Shown here piece by piece: positions 25,194 to 31,340 of a DNA stretch of 47,067 nt (within the stretch, counting starts at the first letter, position 1; the number at the start of each line of letters is the position of its first letter). Position numbers and translations under genes: made by a program. The notes under the pieces were generated by a model. The model searched no databases and was not told the DNA's origin. It saw only the letters and a program-made list of their open reading frames with translations. Where the stretch lies: IMG/VR virus record IMGVR_UViG_3300027906_000027, positions 1 to 47,067 of that record. One strand, 5' to 3'. The DNA is from a virus.

Positions 25194-25344
25194 GGTCGGT
25201 GATGTCCCAATATCCTGATGGGTGTGATCGGTACTCATAATTAGTATCGTGTAGGTGAGTAAGTGCTGCCAACACTGCGGGATCTTTTAGGGCACTGCGG
25301 CTAACTAGTACCCTGCCTTGATCAATAGGTATTAGATCAGACAT
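25186..25344 (-). CDS. Small early protein (52 aa)
   Basis: 52 residues (MSDLIPIDQGRVLVSRSALK...), overlapping the first early gene by eight bases. The end is rich in His/Asp/Tyr (HLHDTNYEYRSHPSGYWDITDHD). Soluble. Not recognised. Confidence 0.55.
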   Translation of the reverse strand: MSDLIPIDQGRVLVSRSALKDPAVLAALTHLHDTNYEYRSHPSGYWDITDHD

Positions 25345-25960
25345 TGTGTATCCTCTTGTAAGTGACCCATGTGATAGCTTGGATGTCAGAGTTTAAATAC
25401 TCTTCATTGAGTTCCTCATTGATGAATGAGGTAGCATCTCTGTATCCTTGCTTGATTGTTTGCCTTAAGCGTTTACCTATGGCTGGTACTTCCTTGACTG
25501 GAAGACGCACACCCATAAATATACAGTAGGCATGTCCGTCAATGCAAACATCATTGACCTCAGGTCTAGTGATGCAGTTGAAGAACTCATTAACCTTAGG
25601 TCCATGTAGTATGGACTCGATAGACTCGCCAGTATCCTGTAATATTCTAACTGCCTTCTCTTTGTTGAGAGGTGGAGTAGAACATTTAACTGCTAGTGCG
25701 TCCTCAGCTGTACCATATGTCCATGCCTTGAGCATAGTCTCAGCATTAAGAACATTAGTAGGCCACCTGTTAAGTGGACTGAGAGCGCATAGAACACCCG
25801 CTGCCTTGTCTGTGCTTGTATTGAAGCGTTGACCTAGCTTGTAGGCGATCCTGTGAGCTTCAGGGTACCAAGTAATGCCCTCTATGACCTCAAGTGTTGT
25901 TGCTTGAGTGAACATAGAGACCACGTTGCGAGCTTCTCTTGATAGTTGAGAGTAACTCAT
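25337..25960 (-). CDS. First early gene; unknown protein with faint HhH-glycosylase-like layout
   Basis: 207 residues (MSYSQLSREARNVVSMFTQA...), the first gene after the non-coding terminal region and so probably the first expressed. It contains AGVLCALSPLNRWPTN, a Lys/Glu helix, GPKVNEFFNCI and DVCIDGHAYCIFMG. The order 'G-x-K...F...V-x-I-D-x-H' loosely recalls helix-hairpin-helix DNA glycosylases, but no catalytic Lys/Asp can be assigned, so I make no functional call. Similar proteins are, to my recollection, common in cyanophages without known function. Confidence 0.8.
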   Translation of the reverse strand: MSYSQLSREARNVVSMFTQATTLEVIEGITWYPEAHRIAYKLGQRFNTSTDKAAGVLCALSPLNRWPTNVLNAETMLKAWTYGTAEDALAVKCSTPPLNKEKAVRILQDTGESIESILHGPKVNEFFNCITRPEVNDVCIDGHAYCIFMGVRLPVKEVPAIGKRLRQTIKQGYRDATSFINEELNEEYLNSDIQAITWVTYKRIHNV

Positions 25961-25968
25961 AGTGCCCC

Positions 25969-25979
25969 AGTGATGGTGG
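25969..25979 (-). promoter_or_regulatory. Copy of the CCACCATCA motif directly before the first early gene
   Basis: The minus strand reads AACCACCATCACTGGGGCACT and then the ATG at 25960. The final two motif bases differ from the others (CACT instead of CATC). Placement just upstream of the first start is suggestive of a promoter or leader element. Confidence 0.4.
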
Positions 25980-26040
25980 TTGTGGAGTGTTCAGGAATTA
26001 CACCTGAATAAGCCTAGCCACTCCACGAAATAGTTCATAT

Positions 26041-26072
26041 GTATTACACACTTTCACTTAGTCTTAAGTCAA
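26041..26072 (-). promoter_or_regulatory. Candidate early promoter for host sigma-70-type RNA polymerase
   Basis: On the minus strand TTGACT (26072-26067), an 18-base spacer, then TGTAAT (26048-26043) overlapping TAATAC. It would start transcription about 75 bases before the first early gene. Good -35 match, moderate -10. No competing better match was found nearby by eye. Confidence 0.5.
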
Positions 26073-26452
26073 GGGATAGTTGGCTATCATAGTACATATG
26101 AACTAGTTTAATTAATCATGTTCATTTGTTTGACGCAGCAACGGCAGAGATGCCACGTTCTCCCACATCATCCCCAAGTCTCCCTGACCCCTCAAGGTCT
26201 ACAGTTGCTTAGGTAACGCTTGCCAAGGCCAGTGACGTTAGAGTATAAATACTCAGGTTGTCCGTTTAACTCTTTGGGTTTCAAGCTGTTCTCTTCTTAC
26301 AAGGAAGAGTCCTGATGTTTGATTGTGTTTGGTTTAATCCTCCTTTGTTTTGTATACCTGTACAATATAGGAGATCAGGTAGTTTGCAATGAGTAGAAAT
26401 ACTTAGCTGTTCGTTTTGGTATCGGTTGATACATTTGATAGCTAGGCACGTT

Positions 26453-26463
26453 GATGATGGTGG
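26453..26463 (-). promoter_or_regulatory. Outermost copy of the dispersed CCACCATCATC motif
   Basis: Exact 11-mer on the minus strand in the non-coding terminal region. Other exact copies are at 24026, 22568, 19410, 17911 and 16197, with a near copy at 25969. All are on the transcribed strand orientation and all lie between 16 and 26.5 kb. Confidence 0.4.
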
Positions 26464-26489
26464 TATCGTGTACCCTGGTATTTCTTGGG

Positions 26490-26615
26490 CCTAGGTATTT
26501 ATACTTAGGTAATTATACTTAGGTATATATACTTAGGCATTAATACTTAGGTATAATTGCTTAGGTATATGTACTTAGGTAATAGTACTTAGGTATATAT
26601 GCTTAGGTGTTTGTA
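26490..26615. repeat. 14-bp tandem array (nine copies)
   Basis: The CTTAGGT core begins at 26490 (cctaggt), 26504, 26518, 26532, 26546, 26560, 26574, 26588 and 26602, an exact 14-base period, each followed by an AT-rich seven-mer such as atatata. On the minus strand the core is ACCTAAG. A lone copy is at 26218. Confidence 0.95.
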
Positions 26616-26732
26616 CTCATAGGCGAATTAGTTTTGCTTATACCTGTTATAACGTGGATTTATCTCTTGGCAACCTTCTGGGTATAATTACCTAGTAAAC
26701 GGTGTTGGATTCCTCACATACAGATGTCAATA

Positions 26733-26842
26733 AGTATAAATACTTACCCCGCAAGGTAGTAGTACATATGTATCACTACTTGGTGGTAGACGTAGGTAGA
26801 AATACTCACCCCGTGTGGTAGTAGAACATATGTATCACTACC
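26733..26842. repeat. 62-bp-period direct repeat with inverted-repeat cores
   Basis: Two 48-base segments (26733-26780 and 26795-26842) match at about 40 of 48 positions. Each contains AAATACT, ACCCCG and GTAGTAG..ACATATGTATCACTAC, the last an inverted repeat around ACATATGT. A third, degenerate inverted repeat (gtagtactaatgtaccactac) lies at 26851-26871, and a taccccttcggggggta hairpin at 26883-26899. Confidence 0.85.
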
Positions 26843-27240
26843 TTTCGGGAGTAGTACTAATGTACCACTACTAGTACAAATGTACCCCTTCGGGGGGTAG
26901 TCAGTACCCCCAACGTTCTTAATACCCAACAGAAAATTATGCCAAAATTAAGGGGCTAGGGTTGCCCGCAAGACATCCGCAAGTACTCGATAACTAGAAG
27001 CGACATAGATCTGTCCTACAACCACACACACAGTCGCTAGGGACCAGAATATATAGTAGTTAGCGGATTTCACTTGCTTGGGTTGTGCTGGAATGGTCAT
27101 GGGTCAGGTAAAGATAGGTAATATAGCTTAACGGTCCTATTATTCTTAATAGAAGGATAAGCGATAAAAGCTTTTTAAAGGTATTCAAGGTGTAGAAGAG
27201 GAGTAGTTTCAAAAGGATCGTAGAGTTATTACGATAGGCG

Positions 27241-27265
27241 AAAGGGGAGAAAAACAATCTCCCCC
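27241..27265 (-). terminator. Terminator-like hairpin after the packaging genes
   Basis: Minus strand GGGGAGA-TTGTTTT-TCTCCCC followed by TTTCG. A perfect 7-bp G+C-rich stem but only a three-T run, so efficiency is uncertain. It follows the last late gene. Confidence 0.55.
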
Positions 27266-27305
27266 TTCTTTGACCGCTGTTTCCACACACGGGACGCACC
27301 ACTTC

Positions 27306-27328
27306 CCCGTGTATAATGGTGTGGTTGC
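27306..27328. repeat. 23-bp element after the terminase gene (copy 2 of 2)
   Basis: Matches 21995-22017 at 22 of 23 bases. It begins two bases after the large terminase stop in the direction of transcription. Confidence 0.7.
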
Positions 27329-27329
27329 T

Positions 27330-29078
27330 CTAGATCCAAGTAGGCAAGGGCTTCCCTGTTGTCTTTCCTCTTGCTTCTTGTCTTTGTTGGAGGTTCATTC
27401 CGAACACCATATGGTTGGCTGCTGCTTGAGGATTATCCTTCCACTCTTCTTCTAAATCCAACCACTCTTGATCTCTTCTTGTCTTTATAGCGTCTTTAGC
27501 TGAGATAGCTAAGGCATCGGTAAACCATTTAACCCCTTGGGCAAGGGCATCGATTCTGTCATCGTGTTTAACGGCCCCTTTTTCCCTGCACATGCGGGAG
27601 ATTTGGTATCCAAGCATATATTGGAATCTAGTTTCAGTTGGCCTCTCAGCACCCGATTCATAATCCCACTTAATAACCTTGGGGTCAACAACCAGCCTGT
27701 GCTGATTAAAGCAAGGCTCAAGACTGTCAATGATGCGATCTTCTTTACGGACATTAGCTCTAGTTTCCTCTATGTTAATTGATGTTTTAGTGTTGATACA
27801 ATGTTTACGGAATAGCTCTGACACTATACCATCTCCAAAGTTACTCTCAATGAGTAGAGTGGAGGCTTTATACTTTCTACAAAGTTTAAGGATGTCTAAT
27901 AATGTATTGTCTGAATAACCGTCTGTAGAGGCGTAGATTTCATGTAAATACATAATCCCATTCAACTGGGAAATAAAGCAGGCTACAGTCTCATCTGAGC
28001 CCCTTCCAGAGGGGTCTATGGAGCAGATAGTTTCACTATACTCCTGCCACTCCCCCTGAGTCTGCATTGGTTTGTAATAATAGTCCCCTGGGAGTCCTAC
28101 ACAGGGCAGGTCTTTAAGGATATTATCAGGATCAGAGCACCATATTATGTTTTCTGGTGCGTGGGTCGGATTGACGGGAGTAACGATGAGATCGGCAAAC
28201 TTGAGAGGAAACTTCTCAGCATCAGAGAGAGAAGTATCCAACATAAACTGTAACATAAAGTTACTACGACCCATAGCACTCTCACGTTCCAAGAGATCCT
28301 CTTCAAGAAATCTTGTATCTGTTGGTTTCCAAGAGAGGTCTTTTTCATTTTCTAAGTCAGCTGCAAGCTGTGGTGAGAGTAAACCATCATACATAGCCAC
28401 CTTTCGAGGGTATCTAGCAGGCCATACAAATGGCTTATAGTTACGCTCTCTGAGCTTGTTATAGACGGTAAAAGTAGTCTGAGGAGTTCCAAGGAACATG
28501 ATGCGAGAATCAGGCTTAGGAGTGAGAATAGACTCACACTCAGTAACAAGTTGAAGAAGTTTTTCACGTTGTAGCTCGGTCATACTGTTATTAGGGACTT
28601 CTACATCATCTAATACCATCAAATCAGCACGGCTTCCCGTTAACTGACCTGTAATACCCACAGACTTAACTGAAGGTGCTTGGTGAGGTGCAGCTGGTCC
28701 TACATCAAAGGATACTCTTGACCACCTTTGGTCATCATTCTTAGGCTTTAACTGGCTCATCCAAGGGACTTCCAGTATTAGTCGTTGACAGAAGATTGAG
28801 AATGAGTCGGCTCTATCCTTAGAAGCCGATACAACCATAATCTTCTTATTCGGGTCGTTATATAACGTCCAAAGAACAAAAGCCGCAGTAATCCAAGATT
28901 TACCAACGCCTCGAAAAGCTTGAATCTGGAGTCTCTTGGGTCCATGTTGTAAATATTCAGCAATACAGAGTTGTGCTCTAGTAGGTTGCGGTAAATCTAA
29001 GTGGGTCCATACAGCTGTAAGGAAGAACCTGAAGTCCTCCCTTAGCTGGTCATATATTGTCTTATGTTTTTTCTTCAT
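27330..29078 (-). CDS. Terminase large subunit (gp19-like)
   Basis: 582 residues from the ATG at 29078, which forms ATGA with the HNH stop; a TTG at 29087 is less likely. ATPase: Walker A AFRGVGKSW, Walker B DLMVLDDVEVP and a downstream ILTPKPDSRIMFLGTPQ coupling motif. Nuclease: CSIDPSGRGSDETV, LLIESNFGDGIV and HDDRIDALAQGVKW, giving the RNase-H-like acidic triad. It translocates concatemeric DNA through the portal and cuts it at the genome ends. Length agrees with T7 gp19. Last late gene before the terminal region. Confidence 0.97.
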   Translation of the reverse strand: MKKKHKTIYDQLREDFRFFLTAVWTHLDLPQPTRAQLCIAEYLQHGPKRLQIQAFRGVGKSWITAAFVLWTLYNDPNKKIMVVSASKDRADSFSIFCQRLILEVPWMSQLKPKNDDQRWSRVSFDVGPAAPHQAPSVKSVGITGQLTGSRADLMVLDDVEVPNNSMTELQREKLLQLVTECESILTPKPDSRIMFLGTPQTTFTVYNKLRERNYKPFVWPARYPRKVAMYDGLLSPQLAADLENEKDLSWKPTDTRFLEEDLLERESAMGRSNFMLQFMLDTSLSDAEKFPLKFADLIVTPVNPTHAPENIIWCSDPDNILKDLPCVGLPGDYYYKPMQTQGEWQEYSETICSIDPSGRGSDETVACFISQLNGIMYLHEIYASTDGYSDNTLLDILKLCRKYKASTLLIESNFGDGIVSELFRKHCINTKTSINIEETRANVRKEDRIIDSLEPCFNQHRLVVDPKVIKWDYESGAERPTETRFQYMLGYQISRMCREKGAVKHDDRIDALAQGVKWFTDALAISAKDAIKTRRDQEWLDLEEEWKDNPQAAANHMVFGMNLQQRQEARGKTTGKPLPTWI

Positions 29079-29404
29079 TCTATCCAAGTAAGGATTCTAT
29101 TTTCTCTAAAAGGGTCTGGAGGGAAACTATCCCTAAACCAATCTAGCCAGTTTTTGCTTCCTTTATTCTGATTACATTTAGTACAAGCGGGAACACAGTT
29201 CCTAGTGACATTAGTACCCCCCATAGATCGGGGATGTACATGGTCAATGGTAAGATCATGTTCTCGATAGCGTTGTCCACAATAAATACATTCATAATTG
29301 TTTGCCTCTTTAATAGCTTTTCTCCATAGTCGCTTTGCTTCAGCTGACTGCATAGCTAAAAGATTGAATAGGTAGTGTTCAGAAGTTGGAAGGATAGGTG
29401 TCAT
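29075..29404 (-). CDS. HNH endonuclease
   Basis: 109 residues with a full HNH motif: CIYCGQRY, LTIDHVHPRSMGGTNVTRN and CTKCNQNKGSKNW (two CxxC zinc knuckles, DH and N). It is coupled to the large terminase and to the gene before it (ATGA overlaps on both sides). HNH proteins beside terminases assist cutting in some phages (HK97-type); in a T7-like phage it could instead be a homing or packaging accessory nuclease. Confidence 0.92.
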   Translation of the reverse strand: MTPILPTSEHYLFNLLAMQSAEAKRLWRKAIKEANNYECIYCGQRYREHDLTIDHVHPRSMGGTNVTRNCVPACTKCNQNKGSKNWLDWFRDSFPPDPFRENRILTWIE

Positions 29405-29670
29405 TTTTTACTGCGATTTCGTGCTCTGTTTGTCGATGGATCTTCCCGTACTAAGGTACCTTTCGAGGTATGCGAGTAGTCTTTTCCACCTTTACCATAG
29501 TTACCATCCTTTCGTCTGGCACGGTTCAGTTCTGCACGATAATTTTTATTAGCAGTAGTTTTATTCCTTTGTCTTTGTGCAGCATTTTTCTTTGCCTTAG
29601 AAGCGGGATTATCTCTATAATTCCGTGCGCTCCGTTTCAGCTTACTGCGGGGCATTGCTCTTGGAGCCAT
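29401..29670 (-). CDS. Very basic small protein (89 aa)
   Basis: 89 residues, about a third Lys+Arg (KLKRSARNYRDNPASKAKKN..., ending TNRARNRSKK), with no acidic cluster or membrane segment. It should bind nucleic acid. It lies between the two terminase genes and the HNH gene. Proteins with an RNYRDNP...YGKGGKDYSH pattern recur in marine phages, to my recollection without assigned function. Possibly involved in DNA condensation or packaging. Confidence 0.78.
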   Translation of the reverse strand: MAPRAMPRSKLKRSARNYRDNPASKAKKNAAQRQRNKTTANKNYRAELNRARRKDGNYGKGGKDYSHTSKGTLVREDPSTNRARNRSKK

Positions 29671-29909
29671 TATCTATGCACCGCTTTCTGTACAGCTTCA
29701 AAATCTACCTTCGGCATTAGGTCTGCTAATTTACCCAAAGGTGACTCATCAAAGCCAATACCAGTGATGTCATTTTTATATAACCAGTCCGTAGCAGCTT
29801 TAAGGTCTGCTGTGGTAGCTTCGCCAGATTTAATACGGTCAATCAGTTCTACAGTTACAAGATTATGTAAAGCATTAAACTGATCCTCTGTAGCCCGTTT
29901 ATCCATCAT
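29670..29909 (-). CDS. Small terminase subunit (gp18-like DNA maturase A), probable
   Basis: 79 residues (MMDKRATEDQFNALHNLVTV...; an ATG one codon later is also possible). Helical, with IKSGEATTADLKAATDWLYKND, which resembles cyanophage small terminases. It would recognise the concatemer and regulate the large subunit. It is coupled by TAATG to the basic protein and upstream of the HNH and large-subunit genes, the T7-like 18-19 order with extra genes inserted. Confidence 0.75.
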   Translation of the reverse strand: MMDKRATEDQFNALHNLVTVELIDRIKSGEATTADLKAATDWLYKNDITGIGFDESPLGKLADLMPKVDFEAVQKAVHR

Positions 29910-30069
29910 CTTTTATTCCTGGAAATAAATTACGTTTGACAATTTCTACCGCTTTATCATCGATAGTATTATCTGTAGTGTTTGCATAAGCTTCGAGTAA
30001 TTGAATGATCAAATTCTTCACAGCTGTTGTGGAAAGAAATGCCATTAGGATTGGTTTAATCACGATCAT
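29899..30069 (-). CDS. Small protein (56 aa) at the small-terminase start
   Basis: 56 residues (MIVIKPILMAFLSTTAVKNL...). ATG overlaps the previous stop (ATGA) and its end overlaps the small terminase start by 11 bases. A moderately hydrophobic first third precedes an amphipathic helix and an acidic/basic end (DDKAVEIVKRNLFPGIKDD). It lies where T7 has its holin (17.5) just before gene 18, so a holin-like role is possible, though the hydrophobic stretch is short. Unproven. Confidence 0.6.
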   Translation of the reverse strand: MIVIKPILMAFLSTTAVKNLIIQLLEAYANTTDNTIDDKAVEIVKRNLFPGIKDDG

Positions 30070-30704
30070 TTGTCATTAGTAGGTTTTGTTGGACAGTCGA
30101 ATTCTTGTTTATCCCAAGGGAATTTCTTCTCTTTAGGAGTACAAGTTTTGTTTAAATATTCTTTAACAGCAGCTTTTTTCTTTGCTTCATACGCAACTAT
30201 AGGTACTACATCGTTACACATAGTATATACACGAGTACCTTCAGCTAACATGAAACCTTTTCGTTGGAGTTCAGCGCATCTCAACATACGGGTTAATTCA
30301 TAGTCAAGTCGCATCTTCTCTTCAATCCGTTGAGATATACGTTTACATCTGCGTAAACCTGATATATCTAAAGGGAACATAAAATTAACTTGGCCTCCCC
30401 AATTTTCAGCTATTGTATAAGTTCTTTGGTTCATCTCATCATCATACGGTGTTGTATGATTACCCATATAGAACGGTGAGAAAGTCATCGTGGCACCATT
30501 GCAGGACACCCCAGAACCATAGTGCTGCCTTGAAGGAGCACCATTATTCTGGAATTGGACCGCTTGGTTCGTGACATTTCCAGTCGCTGCTGCAACGGGA
30601 TTAGACACATTATTAGTTTCGTCTTCAGCTTTTACAGGAGCTACTGAGAGAAGACAGACAAGGAAACAGTAGTAGAGTCGGTTTCTATAACTCGATCTAT
30701 TTCT
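30066..30704 (-). CDS. Secreted/structural protein of unknown function; start codon not identifiable
   Basis: An open frame whose credible protein begins with a signal-peptide-like stretch (NRLYYCFLVCLLSVAPVKA, then EDETNNVSNPVAAATGNVT). It continues through GAPSRQHYGSGVSCNGATMT, YMGNHTTPYDDEMNQRTYTI, RCKRISQRIEEKMRLDYELT and several Cys residues. I believe similar proteins occur in other cyanophages. No ATG, GTG or TTG lies near the signal region. The frame extends upstream to 31004, but that part is the alternate frame of the overlapping 124-residue gene. Likely a frameshift, an indel or an unusual start. The left boundary given is arbitrary. Confidence 0.6.
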   Translation of the reverse strand, partial: RNRSSYRNRLYYCFLVCLLSVAPVKAEDETNNVSNPVAAATGNVTNQAVQFQNNGAPSRQHYGSGVSCNGATMTFSPFYMGNHTTPYDDEMNQRTYTIAENWGGQVNFMFPLDISGLRRCKRISQRIEEKMRLDYELTRMLRCAELQRKGFMLAEGTRVYTMCNDVVPIVAYEAKKKAAVKEYLNKTCTPKEKKFPWDKQEFDCPTKPTNDK

Positions 30705-31015
30705 GTTAGCTCGATTACTTGACTTGCTGCTCGTGTCACGACCTCTAGTGAGAAGTCTGAACCAGCTGTTGTCATGTTGAAGATTGAATCGCTGTCTACT
30801 ATTCCTCCAGAGCTTGCTGATGAATGGGTTATGTTGTCCCCAGACCATTTGTTTAACGCTGCTCCATAGGTTGTAGTGGTGATTTCTTCTGTTATTTCTT
30901 GAGTTGTAGTTGTAGTGCTGTTCATCGAACCTTGAGTAAAGTTGGGTTGAACTAGCTCTGCTCGTACAATAGTTGGTGTTAGCAGTAACAACGGTAAAAG
31001 CCATAATTTTTTCAT
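30641..31015 (-). CDS. Exported Thr/Ser-rich protein (124 aa)
   Basis: Signal peptide MKKLWLLPLLLLTPTIVRA, then a mature part rich in Thr/Ser/Glu (SMNSTTTTTQEITEEITTTT) with predicted strands (SDFSLEVVTRAASQVIELTE). The ATG overlaps the preceding stop (ATGA). Its last 64 bases overlap the next, start-less gene in the -1 frame. Location between tail accessory genes and packaging genes suggests a minor virion or lysis-associated protein. Function unknown. Confidence 0.7.
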   Translation of the reverse strand: MKKLWLLPLLLLTPTIVRAELVQPNFTQGSMNSTTTTTQEITEEITTTTYGAALNKWSGDNITHSSASSGGIVDSDSIFNMTTAGSDFSLEVVTRAASQVIELTEIDRVIETDSTTVSLSVFSQ

Positions 31016-31182
31016 GCTTTAGGTTTGTCTTTAACCATTGGACAGTTTACGGTACCTTTGTTTTTGTTATTATTACCAGTGGTCAAACCAAATGTGGCAA
31101 GGGCTCCCGTAAATACACTGGCAACGAACGTGATATCTGAGTTACCTGATTTCTTAACCATAGGTAGCTCGACATAATTCAT
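31012..31182 (-). CDS. Small membrane-like protein (56 aa), possibly the 3' half of a split gene
   Basis: 56 residues from the ATG at 31182 (MNYVELPMVKKSGNSDITFV...), including TFVASVFTGALATFGLTTG, a short hydrophobic stretch, and a Lys/Asn end. In the other direction the frame reads upstream to 31209 (VGLYLIIT), joining smoothly in sense to the end of the 49-residue ORF (GVVVWSGF). Together they resemble one small two-helix membrane protein broken by a -1 shift. Confidence 0.55.
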   Translation of the reverse strand: MNYVELPMVKKSGNSDITFVASVFTGALATFGLTTGNNNKNKGTVNCPMVKDKPKA

Positions 31183-31190
31183 AGTTATGA

Positions 31191-31340
31191 TCAGATAAAG
31201 CCCGACCAAACCACTACTCCAAGACGTACAAAAGTACCAAGAATCTGTATTTGTTGTTCTTGATCCTCTGCTGCATCTTTGAGTTTATTTAGGAGGTTTG
31301 GTTTCGGGCTTCCTTTTTCTTCTTCTGGTTTTCCTTCCAT
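31191..31340 (-). CDS. Small membrane-associated protein (49 aa), possibly the 5' half of a split gene
   Basis: 49 residues: a polar N-terminus MEGKPEEEKGSPKPNLLNKL, an acidic Gln-rich helix (KDAAEDQEQQIQIL) and a hydrophobic end GTFVRLGVVVWSGFI. It overlaps the 142-residue gene by 52 bases. I believe similar proteins in other cyanophages run on past WSG. Here a TGA follows FI and the continuation lies in the -1 frame. Holin-type role possible, unproven. Confidence 0.55.
   Translation of the reverse strand: MEGKPEEEKGSPKPNLLNKLKDAAEDQEQQIQILGTFVRLGVVVWSGFI

Larger units (their letters stand above)
25961..27329. other. Gene-free terminal region (about 1.4 kb)
   Basis: This is the only long stretch without a credible gene, between the last late gene (large terminase) and the first early gene, where T7-like phages have their physical ends. 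It contains a host-like promoter (26041-26072), four GTAKAAATACT motifs (26241, 26391, 26733, 26795), a 14-bp tandem array (26490-26615), 62-bp direct repeats with hairpins (26733-26905), copy 2 of the 23-bp element, and a terminator-like hairpin. I saw no tRNA or integrase. Long frames here read through repeats and are not convincing. Confidence 0.8.

Noticed and set aside
26490-26615. CRISPR array
   Set aside because: The period is 14 bp with no room for 30-bp-class repeats and unique spacers, and there are no cas genes.
26744-26929. 61-residue frame in the repeat region
   Set aside because: It is made of the repeated hairpin sequences and has a repetitive Tyr/Val/Gly product; an artefact of the repeats.
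27060-27302. 80-residue minus-strand frame after the terminase
   Set aside because: It reads through the terminator-like hairpin and low-complexity Leu/Ile sequence, has no coupling to a neighbour and no recognisable motif; treated as non-coding.
25961-27329. tRNA gene, integrase or attachment site in the gene-free region
   Set aside because: No cloverleaf with a TTCRA-type arm was found by eye, and no integrase exists in the window. A tRNA scan would settle it.
30705-31004. N-terminal 100 residues of the long frame 30066-31004
   Set aside because: The composition (Asn/Arg/Tyr/Ser) is what the alternate frame of the Thr/Ser-rich 124-residue gene would give; only the part from the signal stretch on looks like protein.
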